Below are positions 9,110-17,088 of a DNA stretch of 64,000 bases, one piece after another. This DNA is from Bacteroidota bacterium (GTDB lineage: Bacteria; Bacteroidota; Bacteroidia; Chitinophagales; Saprospiraceae): NCBI GenBank assembly GCA_024743405.1, contig JANSWP010000010.1, forward strand, positions 1-64,000, written 5' to 3'. Under the pieces are notes generated by a model. The model was not told the DNA's origin and ran no database searches. It saw only the letters and a program-made list of their open reading frames with translations. Both the position numbers and the translations under genes were made by a program. The first letter of the stretch is position 1, and every line of letters begins with the position of its first letter.

Positions 9110-10012
9110 ATGGATTTAATCTTAGGCACGGCAATGTGGGGTTGGACTATGCCCAAAAAAAAATGTTTCCAATTGTTGGATCATTATTATGAAAAAGGCT
9201 TTCGGCAGATTGATGCGGCCACTAATTATCCGATTAATAAAATTCCTAAAGATTTTCGGAGAGCTGAACAAATTTTGGAGGAATGGATTCTGCAAAATGG
9301 AATTTCCGACTTGAGGATTATTATGAAAGTAGGAAGCTTGAATAATCTGCGAACTCCGGATCACAACCTATCCAAAAGTTTCCTTTTAATGAATTTGGAT
9401 GAATACAAATTTAAGTTTGGAAATAATTTGGACAGTATTATGGTTCATTGGGATAATAGAACTTCCAAGGAAGAGATTGAGATGACCTTTGAAGCATTTC
9501 AAATAATTAACGATCAAGGATTTAAACTAGGGTTGTCAGGAATAAAAAGACCAGATATTTATCATCAACTAAATCAAAAAACTGCTTTTGATTTTCGCAT
9601 CCAAATAAAGCATAATTTATTGTATTCTGATTATGAGCGGTATCATTTTTTTCATGGGAATCAGCGATTTATCGCCTATGGGATTAATGCTGGCGGGCTA
9701 AAATTAGATCTTAATAGCTATCATCAAAATAGCTCTTTGAATGCTAGGGGAGGGGATACTCAAGTTTTACCTCCATTAATACAAAAACTACATTCTATTA
9801 TTCCGGACATAAATAAAAACTCAAAGCGAGTTGCAGTTACCAACTTCAACCAAATCGCCATGATTTACACTTTTCATTCTCCTGATATTGGGGGTATTTT
9901 GGTTGGTCCATCCAAATTACAACAAATGGAAGGAACGATTGAAATATTTGAAGCTTTAAAAAATGAGGCTTTTGCAGATGTTTTTCCAATATTATCCTCA
10001 ATAAAAAGCTGA
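9110..10012 (+). CDS. aldo/keto reductase family protein
   Basis: The 300-residue protein has the pattern of the NADPH-dependent TIM-barrel aldo/keto reductases: GTAMWGW at the N-terminus, the catalytic Asp and Tyr in QIDAATNYP, a Lys in IIMKVGS and the His in SIMVHWDN, ending GGILVGPSKLQQMEGTIE. The middle region (about 185-235) is less typical. It follows the glycosyltransferase by 12 bp and may act on a sugar intermediate in the same pathway, which is inference. Its probable terminator region has been split by the insertion sequence downstream. Confidence 0.85.
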   Translation: MDLILGTAMWGWTMPKKKCFQLLDHYYEKGFRQIDAATNYPINKIPKDFRRAEQILEEWILQNGISDLRIIMKVGSLNNLRTPDHNLSKSFLLMNLDEYKFKFGNNLDSIMVHWDNRTSKEEIEMTFEAFQIINDQGFKLGLSGIKRPDIYHQLNQKTAFDFRIQIKHNLLYSDYERYHFFHGNQRFIAYGINAGGLKLDLNSYHQNSSLNARGGDTQVLPPLIQKLHSIIPDINKNSKRVAVTNFNQIAMIYTFHSPDIGGILVGPSKLQQMEGTIEIFEALKNEAFADVFPILSSIKS

Positions 10013-10098
10013 ATAATGCTTTCTTATTTTTAGTAAGGATACTATTACACTGTCAAATAAATTTATATGTATTTTTGAGGAAGAAAATTCCTCAAATT

Positions 10099-10536
10099 AT
10101 GCATAAAAATCATGTTCAATTAAAAGACGGAGACCGTGAAAAACTTTACGAACTGCTCCGCAAAGGTTCTTTGAAATCACGTACATTCAAGCGTATCCAT
10201 TGTCTGTTAGAATTAGACAAAGGTAAAAGCTATACCGAAGTCCATTCCATGGGATATTTTTCCAGAGTATCCCTGAAGGCATTAGCAGATAACTATGCAT
10301 TGGAGGGATTAAAGTGTTTGGAAGAAAAACCACGTTCAGGTCGCCCCAAGAAATTCACGCAAACAGATAAGGATGAAGTTGTCAAATTATCTTGTTCTAC
10401 ACCACCTACAGGTCACGAATATTGGTCTTTGCGACTTATTTCTGACAAGATGGTTGAATTGAAATTATCGGATTCAATTTCACACGAGACCATTCGAGAT
10501 ATTCTGAAAAAAAAAGATAAAACCTCATCTGGTTAA
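10099..10536 (+). CDS. IS630 transposase, N-terminal frame (helix-turn-helix)
   Basis: This frame encodes the DNA-binding part: an N-terminal helix-turn-helix (SYTEVHSMGYFSRVSLKAL), a linker (EKPRSGRPKKF) and the start of the region before the catalytic core (GHEYWSLRLISDKMVEL). I chose ATG 10099; a TTG at 10075 would add eight residues. The frame runs into a stop just after a run of nine A (10507-10515). The reading continues in the +1 frame immediately behind that run, so the full protein needs slippage or frameshifting. Confidence 0.85.
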   Translation: MHKNHVQLKDGDREKLYELLRKGSLKSRTFKRIHCLLELDKGKSYTEVHSMGYFSRVSLKALADNYALEGLKCLEEKPRSGRPKKFTQTDKDEVVKLSCSTPPTGHEYWSLRLISDKMVELKLSDSISHETIRDILKKKDKTSSG

Positions 10537-10579
10537 AATCTGGTGTATCGGAAATATCAATAGTGAATTTCTGGCTCGG

Positions 10580-11233
10580 ATGGAAAACATTTTGCGCCTA
10601 TATCGTTTGCCTTATGATGAACGTTATCCAGTTATTTGTTTCGATGAACGTCCCTGTTTTCTAATCGGCGATGTGATTAAAGGCTTAGACTTATCAGCTG
10701 ACCAAGTTCGCAAAATCCATTATGAATATGAGAAAAATGGTTCTTGTTGCTTACTAATGGCTATTGAGCCTTTAACGGGAAAGCGACTGGCTATCGTTTA
10801 TGACCAAAGACGCAAAATTGAATATGCTCAATTCATGCAAATTTTAGCAACTCATTTTCCAAAAGCTATCAAGATTAGACTGATTCAGGATAATCTTAAT
10901 ACGCATTTTAAAAGTTCATTCTATCAGCAGTTTGATGCTCAAACAGCATTTGAATTAGCTGAAAAATTTGAATTTCATTATACTCCTAAAAAAGCCTCTT
11001 GGCTCAATGCTGCCGAAATAGAATTTTCAGCAATTGCTAGAGCTTGTCTAAAACAAAGAATTCCTGCTAAGAAAGAGTTAGAAACTCAGGTATACGCTTG
11101 TGTCAATGAACTTGAAAGAAAGCAAATTAAAATTAACTGGAAATTTTCTATTACGGATGCTCGACGAAAACTCAATAAGCATTATGTAAAAGTAAATTCA
11201 GTTAATGAAAAATTTGCTCAAAAGAATATTTGA
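10580..11233 (+). CDS. IS630 transposase, C-terminal frame (DDE catalytic core)
   Basis: The 217 residues counted from the first ATG hold the three acidic residues of a DDE transposase: Asp in VICFDERPCF, Asp in RLIQDNLNTH and Glu in WLNAAEIEFS, the last with the usual PKKASWLN lead. Coding sense extends upstream without a stop to the A9 run at 10507-10515 (KIKPHLVKIWCIG...), which shows that the natural product is a fusion with the preceding frame made by a +1 shift or transcriptional slippage. Independent translation from 10580 would give a protein without DNA-binding domain. Confidence 0.85.
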   Translation: MENILRLYRLPYDERYPVICFDERPCFLIGDVIKGLDLSADQVRKIHYEYEKNGSCCLLMAIEPLTGKRLAIVYDQRRKIEYAQFMQILATHFPKAIKIRLIQDNLNTHFKSSFYQQFDAQTAFELAEKFEFHYTPKKASWLNAAEIEFSAIARACLKQRIPAKKELETQVYACVNELERKQIKINWKFSITDARRKLNKHYVKVNSVNEKFAQKNI

Positions 11234-11503
11234 AAAATGCATATAAACTTATTTGACAGTGTACTATGCTTCATGCTACTAAAAATGGATTCATTTAAAC
11301 CATTTCTTGCTTTCTTTGTCGAAAAAACTTTCCATATCATTCAAAATCTTTCACTTTTATTCTTTTACTAATTTTAGATTTATACTGAAATGTTTTCCAA
11401 ATATTGATATCGAAAAAAAATGCATCATTTTGCAATAGATTTCATTAAAAACTATAGCGACATCAATATTTGAATGGCAGGTAAGGACTAAAATTTCATA
11501 ATA

Positions 11504-12205
11504 ATGCTTAATCAAATATTTAAACGTACAACCAATAATCTAAAAGATAAATTTATGAATGAAGTAAATAAGGAACGGTCAAAACACGCGGATTCAATTA
11601 TTCGAAATCACATTTTATTTTCAATGGGTGCTGGTATTATTCCATTTCCAGTAGTGGATGTTTTTGCTGTAAGTGCGGCTCAATTGGATATGATTCGCCA
11701 ATTATGTCGTGTCTATGATGTCGATTTTGCCGAAACGCAAGGAAAAGCTATTGTTAGCTCTTTAACTACTGCAACTTTAGCAAGGGTGGGAGCGGGAAGT
11801 TTGGCAAAATTAATTCCTGTTGTTGGTTCTTTAGTGGGGGGGATCACTAATTCAGCGTTAGCCGGTGCTTCGACTTTTGCTTTAGGAGAGGTTTTTAAAG
11901 CACATTTTGAAACCGGAGGTACCATTTTAGATTTTGATACCGATCGATTAAAAAAGATGTATAAAGAGAAATTTGAAAAGGGAAAAAGAGTCGCTGAAGA
12001 AATGCGTCATCAACAAGAAAAAAAGAAACAAGCTATGGAGGATGTCGCAAAGGAAATGGATATTGTCGAACCAGTTCCCATGGAGAAAACTAATAAAGAC
12101 TCAGCTATAAATAAACTCAAAGAATTGGGTGAATTGAAAGCGACGGGGATTATTAATGATGAAGAATTTGAAAGGATGAAAAAGAGTATTTTGGATGAGT
12201 TTTAA
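11504..12205 (+). CDS. DUF697 (YcjF-like) protein with C-terminal SHOCT domain
   Basis: The 233-residue protein has a DUF697-like core (about residues 25-140): a Gly-rich hydrophobic hairpin HILFSMGAGIIPFPVVDVFAVSAAQLDMIRQL, then GSLAKLIPVVGSLVGGITNSALAGASTFALG. A charged helix (about 145-195) leads to a SHOCT motif, INKLKELGELKATGIINDEEFE, of the kind found at the ends of many envelope or oligomeric proteins. The Gly-rich hydrophobic parts could insert in a membrane. It is a single-gene unit with its own terminator. The biochemical role of the family is not known to me. Confidence 0.8.
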   Translation: MLNQIFKRTTNNLKDKFMNEVNKERSKHADSIIRNHILFSMGAGIIPFPVVDVFAVSAAQLDMIRQLCRVYDVDFAETQGKAIVSSLTTATLARVGAGSLAKLIPVVGSLVGGITNSALAGASTFALGEVFKAHFETGGTILDFDTDRLKKMYKEKFEKGKRVAEEMRHQQEKKKQAMEDVAKEMDIVEPVPMEKTNKDSAINKLKELGELKATGIINDEEFERMKKSILDEF

Positions 12206-12209
12206 TAAG

Positions 12210-12250
12210 AAAGGATCGGATACCTTATTATTCATTGTATCCGATCCTTT
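12210..12250 (+). terminator. terminator of the DUF697-SHOCT gene
   Basis: A 14-bp perfect stem (12210-12223 with 12237-12250, AAAGGATCGGATAC and its complement) starts four bases after the stop codon and ends in a short T-rich stretch. Confidence 0.85.
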
Positions 12251-12321
12251 TACCTTCTTTTTGTGATAATTGTTTTTCAAAATTCTATTTCTACCATAAA
12301 TTATCTGGAAAATCCGAAGGT

Positions 12322-12450
12322 CTACCGATTAATTACTGACATATGTTTTTTCTTCCCATTCCAATCACCTTTGGTGGTCTGCTCATAGACTCCTCTGGTG
12401 CCAATCGAATTAGCTGCCATATCTTGATCATTCAAAAAAGGGGCATTCAC
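12322..12450 (-). other. possible 42-codon gene fragment
   Basis: On the minus strand a GTG at 12450 opens a short frame ending TAG at 12322 with a protein-like sequence (DQDMAANSIGTRGVYEQTTK, then GDWNGKKK). The composition looks coding, but I do not recognise it and there is no clear start site. It may be the remnant of a longer gene. The rest of the 12251-12593 gap shows nothing. Confidence 0.25.
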
Positions 12451-12593
12451 CTAAAAAAATAGTGACTTTATTTTTTCACTGAGGCGCTATTATACTTTTG
12501 TGGGGTTTTCTTATACTTTTGACAAAGTGAATATGCTTGATTGAGTGTAAATTTGTTTTTGAGGAAAATACCTAAACCCATAACTAAATTATA

Positions 12594-13631
12594 GTGAAAC
12601 CTAAATACACCAAAGCATTTGATTGGATACTCAATGATCGTTATCGATTGATTCAGCATATACTCTTTTGGCTATTTTTTTATGCAGATGTACCAGCTAC
12701 TTTGTTATTTGACCCTCCAGGATTAAATGAACTTCATGTTCCACAATTAATTACCTTTTTGTCAGATCTTTTTGTTGTTTATTTCAATTTGTATTTTCTG
12801 ATCCCCAAGTTTTTATTAAAAAATAAAGCAAGACTCTATTTGTTTTTTACCTTTTTGACGGTTATAATATTTGGATTTATCAACCAGCATGTCTCCTCTT
12901 TGTACTTTTATATGGAATTTGAAGGAGAGGAATATGGGCTATTGCCTTCTGAAGTTGTTAATAATTTTATTTTTCAAGCAAGTGTTTTAGGTTCAGCCAT
13001 TGGGATTAATATTTTGAAAAGATTCTTGAGAAATCGCGCAAAAATTGAAGAATTACAAAGTATAAATTTAGAGACAGAATTAGCCTATTTAAAAGAGCAA
13101 ATAAACCCACATTTTTTATTTAATGCTTTAAATAATATATACGTCCAAACTCGAAAAAGACCAAAGGAAGCATCAGAATCTGTGTTGTTATTATCAGATT
13201 TATTGAGGTACCAACTCTATGATTGTGGGAAAGAAAAAGTCTATTTAAAAGGCGAATTGGATTACCTTAAAAACTACCTAAAGTTAGATTCTTTCCGAAA
13301 GAATAATGCTGATATTTCCTTTGAAGTAAATGGTAATCCAAATGGAAAAATGGTGGCACCATTTATTTTTCTTCCATTTATAGAAAATGCAGTAAAACAT
13401 GGGTTAAGTATTGATAACGAGAGCTTCATAAAGATCCAATTTGATCTTTTAGAGAATGAGATACAACTAACGGTGGAAAATTCAAAGCCTAATACCCCAA
13501 CACCAAATAGGGTAGGAGGCATTGGTTTAAATAATGTGAAACGGCGTCTTGATTTGGTTTATCCCAATAGGTATGAACTCAATGTAGAGGATACAAAATC
13601 TACGTATAAAGTTCAATTGAGATTATTCTGA
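12594..13631 (+). CDS. LytS-type sensor histidine kinase
   Basis: The 345-residue protein starts at GTG 12594 and has four membrane segments (about 22-40, 50-70, 80-98 and 123-140), a short coiled coil, and the His_kinase domain with the phosphoacceptor motif EQINPHFLFNALNNIY (His 173). The ATPase part has the N-box FIENAVKHGLS and the glycine motif GGIGLNNVKRRLDL. It lacks a recognisable extracellular sensor domain. The LytTR regulator gene follows after 185 bp, a gap filled mostly by a palindromic repeat, so the two form a two-component pair. Confidence 0.92.
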   Translation: MKPKYTKAFDWILNDRYRLIQHILFWLFFYADVPATLLFDPPGLNELHVPQLITFLSDLFVVYFNLYFLIPKFLLKNKARLYLFFTFLTVIIFGFINQHVSSLYFYMEFEGEEYGLLPSEVVNNFIFQASVLGSAIGINILKRFLRNRAKIEELQSINLETELAYLKEQINPHFLFNALNNIYVQTRKRPKEASESVLLLSDLLRYQLYDCGKEKVYLKGELDYLKNYLKLDSFRKNNADISFEVNGNPNGKMVAPFIFLPFIENAVKHGLSIDNESFIKIQFDLLENEIQLTVENSKPNTPTPNRVGGIGLNNVKRRLDLVYPNRYELNVEDTKSTYKVQLRLF

Positions 13632-13642
13632 AAAGCATATTA

Positions 13643-13797
13643 CACTGTAAATTATGTAGGTTGCTTTTTTGAAGAAGGTAGTTTTTTGAGAGAACGAGGC
13701 GAAAAAATCAGGATTAGCTTTAGCTCTTGCTTATTTTTTCAACGATGTAATCTCAAAAAAGAAGCCTTCAAAAGAGCAAGATATTTAGTTTACAGTT
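13643..13797. repeat. palindromic repeat copy A (TA-flanked)
   Basis: This 155-bp imperfect palindrome fills the gap between the sensor kinase and regulator genes. Its ends read CACTGTAAAT (left) and AACTGTAAAC (right, read inward), each next to a TA. The arms pair over GCTTTTTTGAAG... and TTTTTTGAGA. The centre carries ACGAGGCGAAAAAATCAG on the left and TATTTTTTCAACGATG on the right, which align with the core of the repeats at 25283, 27209 and 35756. It would fold into a long hairpin in the kinase-regulator transcript. Confidence 0.65.
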
Positions 13798-13816
13798 TAA
13801 TATAATACTTGAAGAA

Positions 13817-14542
13817 ATGAAATGTATAATTGTTGATGATGAACCTTTAGCTAGAGAGGGTATTGAATTAAACATTGAGGAGGTTTCATTTTTAGATTTA
13901 GTTGGACAATTTGGCAATGCACTTGCTGCCAATGACTTCTTAATGCAAAATGAAGTTGAATTGATGTTTTTAGATATTGAAATGCCAGGAATTACTGGTT
14001 TAGAATTTATTCGCTCATTAAAAAATCCGCCGATGGTAATATTGACTACTGCCTATCCTCAATATGCGTTAGAGGGATTTGAATTGGATGTGGTAGATTA
14101 TTTAGTAAAACCTATTCGGCTACAAAGATTTGTCAAAGCAGTCAATAAGGCAAAGGAGTATTTTGAACTTACTCAAAAGGCGGATAATACAATTGAATCA
14201 TTCGAGGAGGAATTTATTTATATAAAAGCAGATCGTAAGTATATTCGATTGTTTTTCAAGAATATCCAATACATAAAAGGCATGAAGGATTATGTTATGA
14301 TTTATGCAAGTGACCAGAGAATTATGACCGCAATGAACATTAAAACAATAAATAATCAACTACCAGATTCCATTTTTGCTAGGGTAGGAAAATCTTATAT
14401 CATTAACGTTAATTTTATTGATTCGATTGAGTTAGATATTATTCAGTTAGGAAATGAAGAAATTCCTTTAGGTCGTACTTATAAAGAACAATTTTTAAAG
14501 AAATATGTCAAAGGAAATTTGATAGAACGAAAAAGGTTTTAA
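13817..14542 (+). CDS. LytTR-family response regulator
   Basis: The 241-residue protein has a receiver domain (about 1-120) with the acidic pocket in IIVDDEPLAR, the phosphoacceptor Asp 53 in FLDIEMPG, the Thr in ILTTAYPQYA and the Lys in YLVKPIRLQRF, followed by a LytTR DNA-binding domain (about 140-238, FIYIKADRKYIRLFFKNIQYI). It is the partner of the LytS-like kinase directly upstream. Targets are not visible. Confidence 0.93.
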   Translation: MKCIIVDDEPLAREGIELNIEEVSFLDLVGQFGNALAANDFLMQNEVELMFLDIEMPGITGLEFIRSLKNPPMVILTTAYPQYALEGFELDVVDYLVKPIRLQRFVKAVNKAKEYFELTQKADNTIESFEEEFIYIKADRKYIRLFFKNIQYIKGMKDYVMIYASDQRIMTAMNIKTINNQLPDSIFARVGKSYIINVNFIDSIELDIIQLGNEEIPLGRTYKEQFLKKYVKGNLIERKRF

Positions 14543-14629
14543 CAAAGGTAATTATACCAAATCGCTCCTTCCAAAAAAAAATCACGCTGTAGGCAGGGAG
14601 AGTAAAGGGGTACCTTATGTAATATTCAT

Positions 14630-14812
14630 TCATTGAATTATTTGCGCAGCTTTTCCAGGTATTGGTAGTTGTGTTGGGATACTATCATTGCCAATTTCTT
14701 TCATCAAGTCTCTAGTTTTTATTATTCTCGAATTCCTTTTTGTGGGCGAAAGACACCCGATGGTTAGTAAAAAAATTAAAAAGGCATAAACTTTTAAAAA
14801 TGCTCGCTTCAT
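14630..14812 (-). CDS. small predicted lipoprotein
   Basis: From ATG 14812 a 60-residue product begins MKRAFLKVYAFLIFLLTIGC, a good lipoprotein signal with lipobox LTIGC and mature Cys 20. The mature part (LSPTKRNSRIIKTRDLMKEI) is short and polar and not recognised. A longer frame from 14848 would place 12 residues before the signal and is less likely. Confidence 0.55.
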   Translation of the reverse strand: MKRAFLKVYAFLIFLLTIGCLSPTKRNSRIIKTRDLMKEIGNDSIPTQLPIPGKAAQIIQ

Positions 14813-15004
14813 GTAGACTTTTTTACAAAAAGATGAAGGAAGCGTCATTAATGGTGTATGGTGAGTATGATATACCTATGTTCAGACCTAACTTATTGAT
14901 AAGATCGGAAATACTTTGTGGGAATTACCAATGATTGATTTAACTTTTTACAATCTTTTCATTTCTAGTTTTAGTAAGGTCGAAAGAGCAATTTTGTTAG
15001 ATGA

Positions 15005-16108
15005 TTAAGTTGTTTTTTGGGTATTTCCAAGGTCAGCTAAAGTCATTTTGGTTTTCCAAACGACTTCTAATATTTCGTCAATGTTGTTACTTTCTACTAA
15101 CACCTCTCGCTTAAAGATGGCATCAAGAAACCGCCTTTGCTCAATCACATTAATTTCAAGCTTCTCACCTAATGAATAGGCCAAATCCTCAAGACGCATG
15201 GTGATACAAAAGGAATAATTATTTTTCCAAATATCATATACAATGACGTAGCGTGGAGCATTAAAATAATCAGGGAAAATATTCAAAAAAATGGGGGCAT
15301 CTAATCTGTAATTTGAGTCGTAAAATGGTAAGTTTAGGTCATAAGACGGATAATATAACAATTGACTAAAAATGCCAATTTTTTTTAAGTCAGCATGGAT
15401 TTGTCCGAGGTTGCTAGTTATCTTTCGGATAGGTACTTCTTGTTCATCTAATTGAGAAATCGACAGCCAATTGCTTGTTTTTAAATCAAAATATTGAACT
15501 TCCTCTGGCTTCCCAATACGTTTTTTATAATCAAATTTTGGTCGACCTGGCACAACATAGCCAGGATAATACATGGTAAAATCATGATCTAAGCCATATT
15601 GAATTTCTAAAAGCATGGTATAAAATCCAAGACTATAGGATTGATAATCAGGAGAATAAACTCCAATAATGCTTGCAAGGCTTTTTGCTCCAATATCAAA
15701 AATACTAAAGGCGATTAGTTTGTCACCATCGTAAACACAAGCCTCAAGGCTATTGAAAATATTTGTATCGTGTCCGTCATTTAAGTAAGCAGCCAAACTT
15801 GGGGAACGAAATTCCGGAAAGTGTTTTTGATATTCTAGATAAAGATTCTCTTTTTCTAGGTTTAAATCTGTGGGACGAATGATTGTTTGGAATGCCTTTT
15901 CGTTTTTATTTTTTATTTTCCGAAGGCTTTTCCGAAATTGGTAATTTTCTAGTGGTAGACGAGTCCAAATTGCTGAATACAAGCTATTTCTATAAAAAAG
16001 AAAGTGCGTCGTAAATATTGTTTGACCCATTCGATACCAACCTCTTTCTAAATATTGATCGAGGTCATGTGAAAATATTGTATGCGGTTGATGTTTTTCT
16101 GTGAACAT
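15005..16108 (-). CDS. arginyl-tRNA--protein transferase-like protein (ATE/Bpt family)
   Basis: The 367-residue protein has a GNAT-like acyltransferase core. Indicators are GWYRMGQTIFTTHFL near the N-terminus, SLAAYLNDGHD, the coenzyme-site-like block LIAFSIFDIGAKSLASIIGVYSPDY, SLGFYTMLLEI and YYPGYVVPGRPKFDYKKRIG, which resemble the C-terminal half of arginyl/leucyl transferases of the N-degron pathway. The usual N-terminal Cys pair of ATE enzymes is not obvious, so the substrate may differ. The C-terminal 130 residues are extra. It stands alone on the minus strand. Confidence 0.7.
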   Translation of the reverse strand: MFTEKHQPHTIFSHDLDQYLERGWYRMGQTIFTTHFLFYRNSLYSAIWTRLPLENYQFRKSLRKIKNKNEKAFQTIIRPTDLNLEKENLYLEYQKHFPEFRSPSLAAYLNDGHDTNIFNSLEACVYDGDKLIAFSIFDIGAKSLASIIGVYSPDYQSYSLGFYTMLLEIQYGLDHDFTMYYPGYVVPGRPKFDYKKRIGKPEEVQYFDLKTSNWLSISQLDEQEVPIRKITSNLGQIHADLKKIGIFSQLLYYPSYDLNLPFYDSNYRLDAPIFLNIFPDYFNAPRYVIVYDIWKNNYSFCITMRLEDLAYSLGEKLEINVIEQRRFLDAIFKREVLVESNNIDEILEVVWKTKMTLADLGNTQKTT

Positions 16109-16285
16109 TTGATGGATTAGTGTCAGATATGCTTTGTAATTTTAATCCAGTTTTTGAGAAGCCAAATTTATTAAATTTCAAAAGGAAAAATGATTATTTA
16201 AACTATTTAATATTTCTTTAGTCTGAGATTTATTCTCAAAAATATATTTTCTTTAATCATTCATTCAGTTCTAAAAAGTAATTCA

Positions 16286-17011
16286 ATGAAAAAACAAGCT
16301 TTATTTATTATCACGATTTTTATCTTTTCATTTACTAATATCTTTGCACAAGCTGTTCAAAATCTAAAAGAATCAAGCCAAAATGAAAAGCAGATTAGAA
16401 ACGGCATGACAACTTTAGAAAGAGATAAAGCAGAGTTAAAAGCTTTTAATACAAGCATCTTTCGGCTTCAATCAGCTTTCGAAGATAGAGATGTTCAATC
16501 TGCCCAAATTCTAAAAAAAGAATTGGTTGAGTCTATGCAAAGAGAAATTGACCAGAGTGTCCTAAAAATGAAACAGGCTCAAAATGAGGTTCGCCAGAGC
16601 AAGCAAGAGTTAGCAAGTGACCAACGAGAATTAAGAAAGGATAGACAGGATGCGCGAGATACAAAAATTGATAGAAAGGATGACAGGCGAGATTACTCTA
16701 GAGATAAGGTCAATAAGCTAGATGATCGGGTAGATTTAAGAGATGATATTCGTGATGCTCATAATGTAGGCAATCGAATCCAGCAACAAAGAAAAATATT
16801 GGATGAAATTCGATCTTTTCAATATTCAAATACCTCCAAATTAGAAAAGACTAAGGAAGTACTCACTTTATTGAATCAATTTTCTGGCTCAATGAAAGCT
16901 GATGTCTTTGCTGTTTATAAAGAAATCATGGAAGATAAGACAGAGCGACGAGAAGATGCTAGAGAACGACGAGATGATCGACGAGAAAGAGCTGAAAAAA
17001 GTAGGAACTAG
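16286..17011 (+). CDS. secreted Arg/Asp-rich coiled-coil protein
   Basis: The 241-residue product has a signal peptide (about 1-21, ending NIFAQ) and a mature part that is almost entirely helical and highly charged: QNEVRQSKQELASDQRELRK, then KDRQDARDTKIDRKDDRRDY and a C-terminal ERREDARERRDDRRER. The alternating acidic and basic residues suggest a single alpha-helix or coiled coil in the periplasm. I do not recognise a family. It is a single gene followed by a weak hairpin. Confidence 0.75.
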   Translation: MKKQALFIITIFIFSFTNIFAQAVQNLKESSQNEKQIRNGMTTLERDKAELKAFNTSIFRLQSAFEDRDVQSAQILKKELVESMQREIDQSVLKMKQAQNEVRQSKQELASDQRELRKDRQDARDTKIDRKDDRRDYSRDKVNKLDDRVDLRDDIRDAHNVGNRIQQQRKILDEIRSFQYSNTSKLEKTKEVLTLLNQFSGSMKADVFAVYKEIMEDKTERREDARERRDDRRERAEKSRN

Positions 17012-17039
17012 ATAGATTTAAAAACTTAAAGTTATTTAT

Positions 17040-17078
17040 AAAAGCGGTAGTTTCAATAAACAGGGAGCTATCGCTTTT
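17040..17078 (+). terminator. hairpin after the Arg/Asp-rich protein gene
   Basis: The arms 17040-17050 and 17068-17078 (AAAAGCGGTAG with CTATCGCTTTT) pair with one mismatch. The T run is only the arm's own TTTT, so termination is likely but not certain. Confidence 0.55.
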
Positions 17079-17088
17079 CAATGTTTTT

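Larger units (their letters stand above)
10048..11261 (+). mobile_element. IS630-type insertion sequence, 1214 bp
   Basis: The element is bounded by inverted repeats: the left end begins CACTGTCAAATAAATTTA (10048 on) and the right end, read inward from 11261, begins CACTGTCAAATAAGTTTA; 22 bases match with one difference. Each end abuts a TA dinucleotide (10046-10047 and 11262-11263), the target duplication expected for IS630/Tc1/mariner elements. It carries two transposase frames joined at an A9 run. The end match and clean TA duplication point to a recent, possibly active copy. Confidence 0.93.

Noticed and set aside
12468-12659. Minus-strand frame of 63 codons across the start of the LytS-type kinase
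   Set aside because: Antisense to a clear kinase start; no protein-like composition.
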